Source of the DNA: Diospyros lotus
Taxonomy: Eukaryota > Streptophyta > Magnoliopsida > Ericales > Ebenaceae
Assembly: GCF_014633365.1 (NCBI RefSeq)
Contig: NC_068345.1
Coordinates: 10,982,058-11,046,057 of the forward strand
Reading direction: 5' to 3'
DNA length: 64,000 nt
This document shows positions 1 to 13,194 of the stretch, piece by piece (positions within the stretch are counted from its first letter, which is position 1; each line of letters begins with the position of its first letter). The position numbers were made by a program, and so were the translations under genes. The notes beneath the pieces are model-generated. The model ran no database searches. It worked only from the letters and a program-made list of their open reading frames with translations, and was not told the origin of the DNA.

Positions 1-2004
1 ATCTAGAATGAGCATTGTGAAAAGAGCTTCCAAGAACTTAAATCCAGACTGACAACAGCACCAATTTTAGGGATACTTGAAGGTTCTGGGGGATATGAGG
101 TGTATACAAATGGTTTAGGAATAGGCTTGGAATACGTGTTAATGCAACACGGAAAGGTGATTGCATATGGGTCTCGACAATTACACCCTCATGAAAAGAA
201 TTACCCAGTGCATGACTTGGAGTTAGCAACTGTGGTTCATGCTCTGAAACTGTGGCTACATTATCTATACGGGGAGAAATTTGTTATATATGTGGATCAT
301 CAAAGTTTAAAATATATTTTCTCCCAATGGGATTTGAACCTTCGTTAGTGTCAGTGGATGGAGCTCCTAAAGGATTATGATTATACCATTCAATACCAGC
401 TTGGCCGAGCAAATGTGGTGGCTGATGCACTAAGTCAGAAGAGTTTTATGTTGGGAGCTTGTTAGGCAGTTCATCTACAAAACTTGACCGAGGAATTCGC
501 AGGATTAACTCTCAGTGCGGAGCCATATGATGAAACAACAGTAGTAGCACAGATGCGATTACAAGTAAGCTTATGGGATGAAATTAAACAAGCTACGGCC
601 CAGGAGGGAAACTTGGATCGATGGATAGACGCGAATGGACAACCCAAGCAACCAGGGTTTGAGTATCGTAATGGAATACTCCGAATGAATGGGCGGGTGT
701 ATGTGCCAACCGTTGGGAAGTTACGACAGGAAATTCTGAATGAGGCATATCGGACCCCGTATACAATACACCCAGGAGCCACCAAGATGTATCATGATAT
801 GAGGGAAGTGTATTGGTGGCCTAGAATGAAAAAAGACATAGCTGAGTTCGTGAGTAAATGTGACACTTGCCAGCGGGTGAAAGCAAAACATCAGAGGCCG
901 TCAAGAAGCTTACGACCATTAGAGATTCTTGAGTGGAAGTGGGAACATGTGACAACAGATTTTATCGTAGGACTACCCCGAACACTAAGGAAGGTTGACG
1001 CCATTTGGGTAGTTGTGGATCGATTAACGAAGTCAGCACATTTTCTACCTATGAAAAATACTATAGGCGCAGACCATCTTGCCTGACTTTATATTCAAGA
1101 AATTGTCCGATTGCATGAAGTCCCGGTGAGTATTGTGTCAGACAGAGATAGTAGATTTGTGTCTAAATTTTGGAAAGCTGTACAAGAGGAATTGGGAACC
1201 CAACTAAACTTTAGTACTGCCTATCATCCCCAGACAGATGGTCAAACAGAACGAGTTAAGCAAATTTTTGAAGACATGCTCAGAGCATGTGTACGGGATT
1301 TTGGTGGCAACTGGGATGAATATTTATGTTTGGCTGAATTTGCCTATAATAATAGCTATCAAGCAAGCACAAGGATGGCACCATATGAAGCATTGTGTGG
1401 ACGACAATGTCGATTGCCGGTGTGCTGGTTCGAGGTGGGAGAGAAACAGCTCATTCGAACGGATTTTATAGATAAAGAAACACAGCAAATAGAGATAGTT
1501 CGTAAAAATATGAAAGCAGCTCAAGATCGGCAAAAGAAGTATGCGGATCGTCGGACTCGACCTTTGGAATTTGCAGTTGGGGACATGGTGTATCTTCGGG
1601 CTACCTCAATATGTCCAGCATTTAGACATCAACGAAGGGGAAAATTGGGACCCCAATACTTGGGGCCATGTCGAATCAAGGGCCGAGTTGGACCATTTGC
1701 CTACCGTCTGGAGTTGCCAAAAGCATTAGCTGGAATGCATGATGTATTCCATGTTTCTCAATTACAAAAACATATATATAATCCAGACATAGAAGTGCAT
1801 GTCGAGAACATTGAACTCCAACCTGGTATGACCTTTGAAGTGCAACCTTTGCGGGTGCTGGAATGCCAAGATCGTCAGCTAAGACATAGAACTCTACCTA
1901 TGGTAAAAGTGCAGTGGAGTCAACACTCGGAACGAGAGGCGACTTGGGAAATGGAAGAAGAAATGCGAAAAAGATACCCTTATTTGTTTGAAGGTCGTGG
2001 TTAA
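1..2004 (+). pseudogene. Ty3/gypsy (Tekay/Del-type chromovirus) pol, 3' part, decayed
   Basis: This is the C-terminal part of a retrotransposon polyprotein, all in one reading frame and cut by the left window edge. In order: the end of reverse transcriptase and RNase H (about 10-440, with [14 protein letters not shown] and the [10 protein letters not shown] strand), the integrase HHCC zinc-binding region (about 770-890, CDTCQRVKAKH), the catalytic core (TTDFIVGLP near 955, VSDRDSRF near 1135, YHPQTDGQTERV near 1225), and a C-terminal chromodomain-like segment (about 1850-2000, EATWEMEEEMRKRYPYLF) typical of Tekay/Del chromoviruses. In-frame stops at 346 (TAG), 463 (TAG) and 1084 (TGA) inactivate it, but no frameshift is needed between them. 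A polypurine tract and LTR follow directly. The lineage is assigned from the chromodomain type and LTR start and is less certain than the superfamily. Confidence 0.92.
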
Positions 2005-2040
2005 TATCGTAATGCATTAAAATTTCAAGGACGAAATTCA

Positions 2041-2055
2041 TTAAGGAGGGAAGAT
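2041..2055 (+). other. Polypurine tract of the Tekay-type element
   Basis: A purine-rich stretch (AAGGAGGGAAGA) lies immediately before the TGTAACATCCC start of the LTR and 37 bases after the pol stop. This is the expected position for the plus-strand primer of reverse transcription. Confidence 0.75.
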
Positions 2056-5000
2056 TGTAACATCCCAAAATTTGCGGACAAGTAATTAATTTTGATATTT
2101 GAGGATATTTTAGAATATTTGGGTATTTTGTAGAAAATATTTATTTATGATATTTTGAGAAAATAGGAAATTAAGGTAATTAAGTAAATTATTAGAGAAC
2201 ATTTATGGAAATAATGATAAAATTAATTTGGTGAATTTTTAGAATATTCGGGGTAAAAGTGTAATAAGAGGAAATGAGGTGTGGGGGTGTATGTGTGATT
2301 TCCAGAAGCTTGGGGTGCTAGGATAATTCTGGAAAGAGGCTGGGAGATTACTTAAATATAATGGGATGCATGTATAGGTTGAGGGTGAGCGTGGGCGCGA
2401 GCGGTCGCGCGAGGGCGTCCGTGGGCGAGGCGTGGGTTCGATTCACGAGGGAGGCGCACGCACTGGGAGGAAAAAGGTTGATTTTTAATCAGCCAAACCG
2501 CCCCAAAACGACGTCGTTTTGGGAGGCCATGTAACACCCCGCTTTTCTCTCTTACCGAGCGTGTCACTATGCTGGGGCCCAAAATATATATATAAATTAT
2601 TTTTCTCATTCTTTTTCGATACATAACTTAACCTTAAGTACCGAATTCCAAACAAAACCCTCAGCAAATCATTAAAAATGCGGAAGCGATAATCGAAACC
2701 TGATATGGTACATAATCAAATCACTTTATTTATAACATAAGAATTCGTACCATAATTAACATCATATCCTCAATATTGAAATACATAAATACATGGAGAT
2801 TCTATAATATTCTAACAAGGCTAAATATCAATAAAACATCAGCTAAAACATATCTGAGTCAGCTCGCTGAATCCATCGGCCACGCCATCACGTGCCGTCA
2901 TATCTCAACCTGCTCCTTGCCCTAACTGCAAATCTAAAACTGGAACGTTGAATGTTCCAGGGGCATAACCTATTAGAAGATGAAACTTTTAGTGAGGGTC
3001 CAAAACATATATACGAATGCATGATGCAATAACATGGACAACATTTGCCCTAAGTGTAACTTCCCTACCCGCAAGCCCGGCTAGGAATCCTAGGCAAATC
3101 CCGAACCTCTGCAGGATAAGCCTAACGTTATTTCCTCAACGCCCTTGGGGAATTATGGCTACACTCTAGGGGCAACATCCCATTCCCATGCACAAATATC
3201 AATATGACAATAATATTGTGCTATGCAAATATCACGACTTTCCATGCAATATGACAAAATTAATATTGCATTCATAAATAGCATGCATATAAACAATCAT
3301 CTCATGAATATCATATAGGGTAGGATAACTCACATTTGCCCAAAGATCAAGACACCTTGAAAAGCGTGTGTCACCTCGATATGCGTGCCCGACCTCGATT
3401 CTCGTGCCAACTCTCAAAAGTTACACCAATCACCTCAATCATGAAATAATATTTAATCACTAAATATCCTCAATATTCCATTTATTTCATTTTTCCTTTA
3501 TTTTCTTTCATTTTTTCTTCTAAAAATCCCAATAAATACATCGAGACTATTTCCTCAAATCTATCTTCACAAAAATTCATAATATCCAATGAACTTCAAA
3601 GGAAAAATACTAAACTTACCCGGATGTTGCGTTTTCACCCAAAACGAGGTTCTTTCATGCTAAAATCAAGACATCGGGAATTCCAAATCCAAATCTTTTT
3701 GCACGAACCCCCGTAAAATATTTTTCTAGAATTTTAGGAATTTTTTTCACATTTTTCTAGGCCTTCACGCGCCGGTCATCTTCCCCGACCCTGGCCATGC
3801 CGACGATCTGAGATGACTCCACCGTCTGAAAGCCCTCTTCCAGTTGATCCATTTGGCACCGATCTTGGCTCGAAAGGAGTACTGCAAGGCGCCTAATCGG
3901 GCGTTTGAAGTCTCAGCCAGCCGCCCGCCTCCCTTTTTCCAGCGAAGCTCGAATTGCCATGAAACCTCAACCAAAATGCCTCTAACTTTCCAGATAGCAT
4001 CTACCTCTCATGGGCTTCAAAAGCCCCTTATTCTTGAGCCTCAATTTGTTCAAAATCAGGAGCAATTTGAAGCTCCAACTTACCCATTTTCAGCCAACTC
4101 GAAACCCCTATTTATAGGCATTTTCGATGCTCCAAATGCCCGAGATCGATTAGCCCATGAGCCTTAGAGCATAGCCCTACCCCGGATCGACCTTGAGCAA
4201 GCCTCATCCGACATTCAAAAGCGTTTTACAGGTACTCGATCGCGTGGCCACTTTCGGTTGCTTTTCTACTTTTTTCGGCCACAACGATGGCTGTTGTCGG
4301 CCAGGCCTTTACAAAAGTTGGTCCCACAACCACGCTCATGCCATCCCGTGCCTCAGATAGTCGGTTGGCAACCATCCGTGCCATGGTCGGATTTCCTTTG
4401 GCCAATTTTTACTTTATTGCACTTTGGCCCTCCTAGTTTTGGCCATTTCCACTTTAGCCCATTTCACTTAACCCCTCCACTTTCCAATATTGCATTTAGG
4501 ACCCTCAAGTCCTAAAACATCATTTTGACACCTGAAAATTTCAAAACAACCTGGTTTCGGCCCCCCTCTAGCAATTTCTAAAAATTGCACTTAGGCCCGA
4601 ATCTTCGTTTTGTCCCTAAACCCATTTGTTTCTTCCTAAAACCACTGAAGGGTTGTTCCTTATGAAAAATCAAAACCCCCTCAAGCTTCCATTGACTTTT
4701 GGGAAGTCGTCTATAACAATTCGATATTGCAACCTAATTGGTAGTTGCATTTTTGTTGTATCGAAAACTGTTCCCAATCTTATTTCTTTCTGCACTATAA
4801 ATCCTATCTCGGGGTGCTCGTTAATGCCACATCATTTTTCTTTGGCATCTCGACTCCAGGGCATTCCCGGCAGTCGATTTAGTCATTCATATGGTAATAA
4901 TTTACCCTTATACCCTCAATTTATCCTTAAATTTTATTTTTGCCCCAAGATAAATTACCCTTGAGTCCTTTATAATTTCTCAAGTATTACAGGCCAGGTG

Positions 5001-6358
5001 CTGGCCTTGTGCGGCCCAGCCGCGCCACATGGTGCACGCTGGTGCTTTCCTCGCCACTCGTCTGTTTTAGCCTCAATTTGGCTTCAATTTCTTGCTAAAT
5101 TGCAACCACATAAAGGGGCAGTGGCCGAAGCATTAAATTAACTAAAAATCTGTGGATTAAACCACGGTTTGAGAAAAAAATCAGGGGGTGGTTGAGCCTA
5201 TAAATAGGCAACTCGAGCAAATGGAGAGGACATAAGTGAGTGAGCAGTTCTCAAGGAAGAAAAGCTCCAGAAAGGTACGAATTCTGATTAATTGAGTTTA
5301 AGTTTATTTTGTTTAATCAATTAATTAGTTAATTAGTTAGTTAAATTAAATTAGTAGTTAAATTGAAGTTTATTTTAATTAATTAGTAAGTTAATTAGTT
5401 AAGATGATTAGTGGAATTGGTAAATTAGTTAAACTAATGAATTTAAACAGTGGCTAATTAATTAATTACTTAGCCTCATGTATATGTATAATTGTGGTAA
5501 AGGCGTTAGGGGTACACTACCAGTCTATACAACGAAATAGAGTTGGTCACCGAGCAGCAAACAAATTAAGGTAAGGGTTAATATGCTTTGTGTATAAATT
5601 TTTTTTGTCATGACTTGCTTAAGATGTTGAGGAAGTGCCTAGGCATGGGGCAGTGGGTTTCGGACCATGAGAGTCCTAGGACGAGGTCATAAAGGGAACC
5701 ACTAGGGGCTACCTAGAGCCTAAGATAGGTGCGATGGACGAGCTTGCATGCACGCTGCACTTCATTATTATCTATGATGTCATGCTCATTAATTTACTGC
5801 ATTGCATATAGCCTTTACTAAGTCCCCGGACTCACTCCCATTAACCCAACAGATGGCTCGAGATCTAAGAAAGGGAAAGCGGTAGTGGTGGAAAAGTCGC
5901 CGATTAATAGTAATGGCGAGCAATGAGAATGTGAGTCATGTACGTGTCATTAATGTAAATTATGTGTGCTCTGTACTTGGCTTCGGAAGATGGTTGTGAT
6001 TTAAATAAAACTTGTTTCAGACCAAGTTAAGGTTCTTACTATGAGTAACTCAATGTGAACTAGTTATGCTTGACCATTAGAGTATTGTATTGGGTATGTC
6101 GGTATTTATTTGTTTTATTCAAAATTGGATTTATATTTTAAGGGCCTAATTGGTTTCGAGAATTGAGTATGTACTCATTGCTTAAACATTATGAACCCGA
6201 ATTTTCGATAATCGAAGGCAGCGAAGCCTGGACCCCACCTAGGGCACCGGGTATTATTTTAATATTTTATGTAGGCAAGGCATAGCTGACCTTCGAGACA
6301 GGCCAGGGTGGTAACCATAGGTTACGGTGACACTCGGTAGTGGGGTCGGGGTGTCACA
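2056..6358 (+). mobile_element. 3' LTR of the Tekay-type element, interrupted by a solo LTR
   Basis: The LTR begins TGTAACATCCC after the polypurine tract and ends GGGGTGTCACA, giving TG...CA termini. A TATAAATA box at 5199-5206 marks the plus-strand promoter. Removing the nested solo LTR at 2530-4991 and one 5-bp target duplication leaves about 1.84 kb. The right edge abuts a different LTR (6359 onward) that lacks its first bases, so this element inserted about 25 bp inside that LTR. The 5' LTR and left target duplication lie outside the window. No gene is seen in this interval. Confidence 0.85.
2530..4991 (-). mobile_element. Solo LTR nested in the Tekay-type LTR, 5-bp TSD GGCCA
   Basis: The segment starts TGTAACACCCC and ends GTATTACA. 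It is flanked by perfect GGCCA duplications at 2525-2529 and 4992-4996. A TATAAATA box reads on the minus strand (4109-4116), so transcription orientation is minus. There is no pol between the ends, so this is a solo LTR of 2462 bp left by LTR-LTR recombination. Small open frames inside show no protein resemblance I can recognise. Confidence 0.88.
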
Positions 6359-9300
6359 AAGCCCCCACTAGCATAGAGGATCCGTGAGAATGTCATTACT
6401 TAAGTGACATAGAACAATAACACAAACTAAAAACTCAAACACCATCCTTATTAAAACCATACCTTTTAAATCACATAGCATCTCATAGTCGTTCTTACAT
6501 AAACATTCATACCGTGAGCCCGCCTGGCTTACATAATATATATCCCTCTCAAAATTATAAAATGTTACTCTAACACAAGCACAATGACACCCAAGACCTC
6601 ATCTCGGGAGGACTCAGCACTTGCTATCATGACCCGACGATTTGGACCTAACTTTGTCAAACGCACCTGCAATCTCAGGATACTCTTACCTGGAATGATG
6701 GAAAACAAATGGTGAGTTACAAGACTCAGCAAGTTCATGAAAAAAAGGCTGTAGGTTAAAGATAAAACTATTCTCATAACATCCCATGCAAGTCATGTTA
6801 ATGAAACACCATACCATGCCATGTCCAATACCTGCCTTAACTCTAAATGTATAGCCATAAAGTAAACTGCACATAAACGGTCCTTGGGGTCCACATCAAA
6901 CACACACTGGCTCCCAAGTCCAGCATACAAACCTGTTAGCAGCCAATACCATTTCCCTTACACGTCCCTTCTTGTCATTCACAACATAATCTATTGTCAT
7001 GGGTCTCACCCCACGGTCTTACTATTGTCGTCGGTCTTCCCCCAAGGTCTTACTGTTGCTGTGGGTCTCACCCCAAGGTCTTTCTGTGGGCCACTTCCAC
7101 GGCATACGATCCGTGGTGGGTGTAACACCCAGTGTTACTGGGGTTAAGAGAATGAGAAAGGAAGTGAGAAAATTTTCAAAACTACCCTTGAGGAGGTGAT
7201 GGATCCTTGAGATTGAGAGTGCGCTATGAGAGGGGTATTTTGGTAATTTGGATAGTGAAGTCCAATAAAGGGTATTTTGATAAATTAGAAATAATTCCTA
7301 TGTGAAATTAGGTGAATAAGTGGATTAAATCTCAATTTTGTATTTATGTGGAGATATGGGATTAATAATTCATGAAAAGGGTATTTTGGTAATTTGGAGT
7401 GATTCCATAGAGAAAATTAATTATGAAAAATAGGGAAAATGGAGAATATGAAATTATTGGAGGAAATAATTATTTTTCCCTAAAATGGTGAATTAATGTG
7501 ATAATGCCACATGGAGGGATGAGATTAGAAACTTGGAAGCCAAGGTTAGTGTCTTGTTGTGACACTTGGCATTTTGTGATCCAAGTTAAATGGAGAGATT
7601 AAATTAAATACAAAGGAAATTCAAATTAGTCTTTCAAACATTTAATATTGAGCATGATTAAGGAGAGTTAAATTAAATCCAAATGAAATGGGAAAATGGT
7701 CATCCATTAATGCTTTGAAAAATTGTGGGATTTATTTAAATGAGAAAGAAAGCATTATCTCTTTCAAAGTGGTCTCTCATGTGATGGTGGAAATTGGTTC
7801 CATTAAATTAAATGGGAAAGAAATTAATTATATCTGTCAAGTGTGATGATTGGAAATAGTCAAAATAAATTAATTGGAAATAAAAAGAAATTTCCTAGTG
7901 ATCCAATGGTTGTGCTTAAGTCTTGAAAAGGCAAAATAATCCAATGGATGAGATTAATCAAGATAAAGAGCATGGATTTTACTTTCTCCAAGAGAGGAGA
8001 CTTATTTATTTGAAATGAATGGTGGAGATTTAATTCTCCTTAAGCACATGGATTGTACTTTGAATGGATGGTGGAGATCCATTCTTGAAAATGAAAATGA
8101 GTAGTATATAAGGGCAAGTGAGGAAGACTTGTTTCCCTTTGGCCATTTGAAGAAAGAAAGAAGAGAGATAGGAAGAAGTCTCTCATGGAGAAAAGAAATG
8201 GAGAAGAAAAGAAGAAGAAGTCAAGGTAAGCTTTATTCTTTCTTCTCTCCATTTTAGTATGCTTGTATGCAAAGTAAATTTCTTTTGGAATGCCATCTTA
8301 GATGGGAGAAAATGAAGATGGAATCTTTCTTGAAATGAAGATTTAAATATTCAAGAAGAGGTAAGGGATGGCCCCATGGGAGGGTGGCCTTGCAATGGAT
8401 TGTAAGTATGTTTCATAAATGTATATGTTGTATTTGGAATGTTTTTTTATGTTCATGAAACTTATGGCCATAGGTTAGTTTGGCAACATGGTTGAAATGG
8501 TGGGTTGATGCCTCTAACTTTGGAGGGTTGTGAGGGCAAAGAAACCTAGCCACACTTGCATGCATTTGGCATCATATAAACTTGTTATGTTCATATTTAT
8601 TTTGCATTGCACCCTTATTGAGTTTAATAGCTCATAAGGTTTTTACCCTCACATATAGGTTGTGGAAGCATGGGAAGAATCAAGTCAAGGTGGAATGGCA
8701 TGTGGAAGAATGGAAACAATGAGTCAAGTGTATTGTATGGCTTAGGGAAGCCTAACTTATCATGTTTGATTTATGAGATGTAATTTCATTTGGTTGTTAA
8801 TGGCTTGTTAAAGCCCAAGATCATGTGTGTATTTTATATTTTGGAATGTATGTTTCATTTAGAAAGTGAGGTGTTGGATTATGGCTTATGGCATGTTGAA
8901 GCCTAAATTTTGGTGAAGTATTATTTTTGAAATGTTATGGAAGCATCAAGAGTTTGGTTTAAGCCTTAATTATGGAGTAATAAAGGCAAAATTTGAAGGA
9001 AAGTGAAGTATATTTATTTAGTTTATTTTTTGGAAAATTTGGGTTTAAAGGGCCCAAGAAAAAAAAAGAAAAAGAAGTGATGGAGCAACAGGCAACAGCA
9101 GTAGGGCCGCAGGGCCGACCACGCGCAGGCGGTGCGCGCGCGCGCGCGGGCGAGGGCTGTCGCGCGTGCGCTCCCGCAGGCGCGCATGCAGGCGGGCGCG
9201 GGCGCGCGCGCGACCAGCCGACGCGGCTAGCACCCAGCGGGGCCTTACGCGGGCCCTAGGGCGCGCCGTGGGCCCCGCCGGTTAAATTTTTTTAACATTT

Positions 9301-11590
9301 CTGAAAAATTGGGGAATTTGGGGCATTTCTAAATGGATATTGGGCCCCGAAGAAAATTTCGAAATAAATGGATTTTTCGAGCATTTTGGAGAATAATGTT
9401 GAAATTTTGGAAAATTGAAAATTTTGAGTTTTTCCTCTAAAAATTGATAATCCATCAATGGATTGATTTAAATGGTGATTTTTCATAGAGCCCAATAAAA
9501 TTCTCAGATGGAAAAAGAATTTAAAATAATTGAGGAAATTGCGGTTAGGCATCTTCATGAGTTTTCTTTTCAACCAAATGCGATGCGGTTGAATCCCAAT
9601 TCTGCTAGTGAATCCTGGGGTTGAGGGAAGTGAAGGACGAGCCTAGTTCACACCTAGGGCGTTTAGTCTTGAAACATGGTCCACCCTTCACCAAAAGTCG
9701 GGCAGGTGGACAATTCAGGTAAATGTTCACAAGTAACACCCGTAAGTGGGAGCGGGGCGTTACAGTGGGCGCCACCCATCACCCATACTCATCCATTAAA
9801 ATCGCATATTCTCACCATGCAATGCAACAAATAGGAAATGCAATGACTTTCGTAGCATAAACGTGATGACAAGGCCCCCATAAACCAAGCATCAAGCCAT
9901 GCTACGTGCCACATAGGAATGCACGCATGCGATATGCTCTAAATGCACCGACTCACCTAGAAAACTCAAATTGGCTCTTAGACCAACCGAGTCATGCAAA
10001 TGCTCATACATCCCATCACACACAAAGCATATCCCACCAATTAATGCAACACAGTCCCTATGCAGCACACACATCATGATATGCACAAACCAAGGTGGGA
10101 ATCTTGCAGTACCAGCTCTTCTGGCCCGTCTAACGCTTATCGTAACAGCCGATGACTAGCGCCCATACATCCAGCCATCAACTGCCATGACCCACGATCA
10201 ACAGTTAGTGGCTTTGAACCCCATACCCTTAGACACCCATAGACGACATTAAACTTAGTCACTTAAACTTATCATTTCACACACTTAATCCATGACAACA
10301 TAGACTCCATTATGACATTCACATTCTCATCTCTTCTTATACATAGGAAACCATCTCCACATTCATAATAAATTATTAACATAACCCATAATCTTAACCA
10401 CATTCATTTTCTAAGAACCTAGCCCCAACGAGTTCGGCATCATTTCCAAGGGAAGCGGAGCGATACAAGGCTCCGTGACAGTCGAAATGAATGACACTAA
10501 GACATCATTGCTTAGCTCATTCCATTAACAATAAACTCATTAATAAAATATAAGTCATAGAGTGATTACCACGCGGATTATTATTATTAATGCGTGTAAC
10601 TGAGTCACGGTGAGGGAGGGAATAAAATATGAAAAATAATATAGACTCTCGCAGGAAATGAAGAACATAAGGAAAAGGTTAGGAGTTTGCCTTTATTTGG
10701 CCGATTCTTGCCCTTTTCGCACTCCCGCTACGAAGTATAACTTTTTGCTACGATTAATAGAATCATGGCTTAAATTAATTAAATATGACCGCGTAATTCG
10801 CATAATATAACCGTGAAAAACCTATAACTCAAGTATATATAGCATTTCTAACAATTTTATCCACTTACCGAGCTATTTTAAACGCATAATAATACTCAAA
10901 ATCTCTTATTTTTCTCCAATTTCTTCCTCTTCGCCGAGCTGCCCGTGCTTCCTTTTCTTCCTCTATTTTTCTCCTTGCTTCCAACACCAAAATGGCCTCA
11001 AAATTGCCAAATTTGGCTTAAAAACGAAGCAAAATCGAAGCTGCTTGCTAGCCAAGGCGCATGGGTGGCCTACAGCATGCCACGTGGCGCGTCCCTTGCC
11101 AGTTGTGCGAGCACCCCTTTCTCCCTCGAAACGTCATCGTTTCGAGGTCCCTTTGCTGATAAAAATCAGCATTTTCTATCCCAACGCGCAAGGCCCCAGC
11201 TTGATCCCGCATCCCTCGCACGCGATAGCCCGCGCCACACGCGACCTTCAACCATAATGGGCACACGGTTTCTTTTAACGTGATCCGCGACCCTTTCTCG
11301 AAAATTGCAGCAGCAATCTAAAACTTTCAGAAATTGACACTCTTGCCCCACTTCACAGTTACCCCTTATTTCACTTTCACCCCATAATTTTTAGAAATCC
11401 ATTTAATTTATTTTACTATTTCATTGTTTTTCATAAATATTCCTAAATAAAATAACTAGTTATCCTAATTGTCTATTTCCTCAAAACAATATAAACTATT
11501 ATTTTTTCTTAAATTTTTAAATATTTCATAATGACTTCAAATATCAAAATTAATAATTACTAATTATCTTCAAAATTTTGAGATGTTACA
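6359..11590 (-). mobile_element. LTR family C, copy A (5'-truncated by Tekay insertion, split by a solo LTR)
   Basis: After removing the insertion at 7121-9764, this matches the intact LTR at 17854-20422 almost line for line. The first about 25 bp are missing because the Tekay-type LTR abuts at 6358. The right end GATGTTACA is followed by host DNA also shared with copy B. Read on the minus strand it starts TGTAACATCTCAAAATTTTG, very like the start of the Tekay-type LTR at 2056, so it is a related family in minus orientation. A TATATATA box lies near 10830-10840 on the minus strand. No internal coding region is present. Confidence 0.85.
7121..9764 (+). mobile_element. Solo LTR inserted in LTR C copy A, 5-bp TSD GTGGG
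   Basis: The ends are TGTAACACCC and GGCGTTACA. Perfect GTGGG target duplications sit at 7116-7120 and 9765-9769. Copy B has the uninterrupted site (GTGAG near 18598), which confirms the 2644-bp insertion directly. A TATATAAG box at 8105-8112 gives plus orientation. A very GC-rich stretch near 9100-9270 (CG-alternating, simple sequence) contrasts with AT-rich surroundings. No protein domains are visible. Confidence 0.9.
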
Positions 11591-13152
11591 TAATTAATAT
11601 ATGAACTAGACACTTAACCATACCAATTGACTAAAAGAAAGATATTTTCAAAATGATAAGAGACTACCTGTGTGGCCAGATGAGTACTCAAGAGTCAAAA
11701 CATACAGCTAAGCGACTCCAAAGAAGGGGACATGCACTGAGGCCAACTCATGCCAAAACTCCGAAGTGCACTATCATAACAAATACCAGGTTATTGTTTA
11801 GTTGAAGAAAATAAGGTTTCTTTATCAGAAATTTTTTTATAAAAAGTAAAAAAAAAAAAAAAAAAAACTAGAAAATGAGTTTAAATAAGAACATTTTCTA
11901 AATAAAAAACCAAGAAAAAATCAATTTTAAGTCTTTCAAACTTATATTAACCATTAGAAGATTTCTTTAAAATATTTTTCACTATTTTCTTCTCATAAAT
12001 TAAGGTCATTGATCGATATGAAGTGAATGTACTGTCACCCTTATTCCACATCCCCTTATTATTAACACTCACTTGTACCTATTGAACATTAATTATATTT
12101 AGTTTTTTATCTCCATGATCGTCTGGTAATAGATATTCATCAAATACTTATATATATTTATTTAATTTAAATTTAAAATATATTATTCAATTTTATCCCA
12201 AATTTTCAATCAAAAATTAAAAAATCTCTAAAAGTTAGGGGTTAGAAAGCTCGAAACTCAGCTTAGTTAGGACTGGTTTAATTAAGCTTAAATCCAATAA
12301 AATTCTTAACAAAACAAGCTTAAACTTTATGATCTCAAGTTGGCAGCCCTAGTGACATTCGTGACAGCCTCGAAGAATTTTTACCTAAAACCATTTGGGA
12401 GAAGCCTCTAGCTAGGAATTGTAATGTAAAGTCCCAAAGACGATGAAACCCAAAGCAATTAAGTTTTTAAGTGGGTCAGTTAAAGAAAACCCAGTAAAAA
12501 GAATAAACAAATCAACTTAATATGTCTTGTGATGAACAACACATCAAACATTAAACGGAAACAAACAAACAAACATACATACATATATGTCTCTAAAATT
12601 GAACAAGTCCTTGCCATTTCCAACTTTTATTTTATTTAATAGTAGCATATAACTGTAATTTTATTGTCTTTAAGACTTTATTGTCTCATTCCTTTCTTTC
12701 TCCGGAAAAATTAACAAATAATAATAAATAATTCGTAGCTAGAACCAGGGACAGTCTTTTATCTCTTTCTTTGTTACAAGGCACGAGATAAACCTTTGGT
12801 TGAACTTCCATCAAGCTCAGAATGCTCGTTGTTTTACTTCCATCATACATAGCTAGGTTCTTCATTGTGACAAAAATACCATCACAATATCATCTTTATT
12901 TAATAGAACAACTAATGTATTATTAATTCTATTACTAATACATCATAACATTTGTTACACAACTGAAGGCTGGAAAGAGCCCCTCCATGGTGCATGGCAC
13001 TCAAGTGAGGTGGTAAGTACATGGAACTTATTACTGATCAACACTGAATACTAACCAAAAACACACATAAAAACCTAATAAAACAACACCACATATAGAT
13101 AAAAGCTAAGAATAATATTGAAGTGACGATCAACTGCTGCGCTGCTGAGTAA
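11591..13152. other. Downstream flank of the P450 gene, duplicated at 20423-22406
   Basis: Non-coding AT-rich DNA. Positions 11591-12588 match 20423-22406 almost base for base once the hAT-like insertion at 21198-22170 is removed. A poly-A run near 11850-11868 differs in length between the copies. Beyond 12588 copy B diverges abruptly. Part of this flank (12497-12670) also recurs at 16541-16690. Confidence 0.8.
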
Positions 13153-13162
13153 TTTATTTATT
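13153..13162 (-). promoter_or_regulatory. Candidate polyadenylation signals of the P450 gene
   Basis: Two overlapping AATAAA hexamers read on the minus strand, about 33-42 bases past the P450 stop codon. The position suits a plant polyadenylation signal, though such AT-rich hexamers also occur by chance. Confidence 0.45.
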
Positions 13163-13194
13163 TCTTCTTTTTTTTTTCTTGGTGGGTGATTAAT

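Noticed and set aside
10945..11351. Frames of 60-112 aa repeated at 19777-20183
   Set aside because: They lie within LTR family C and are duplicated with it; no retroviral or host domain is visible.
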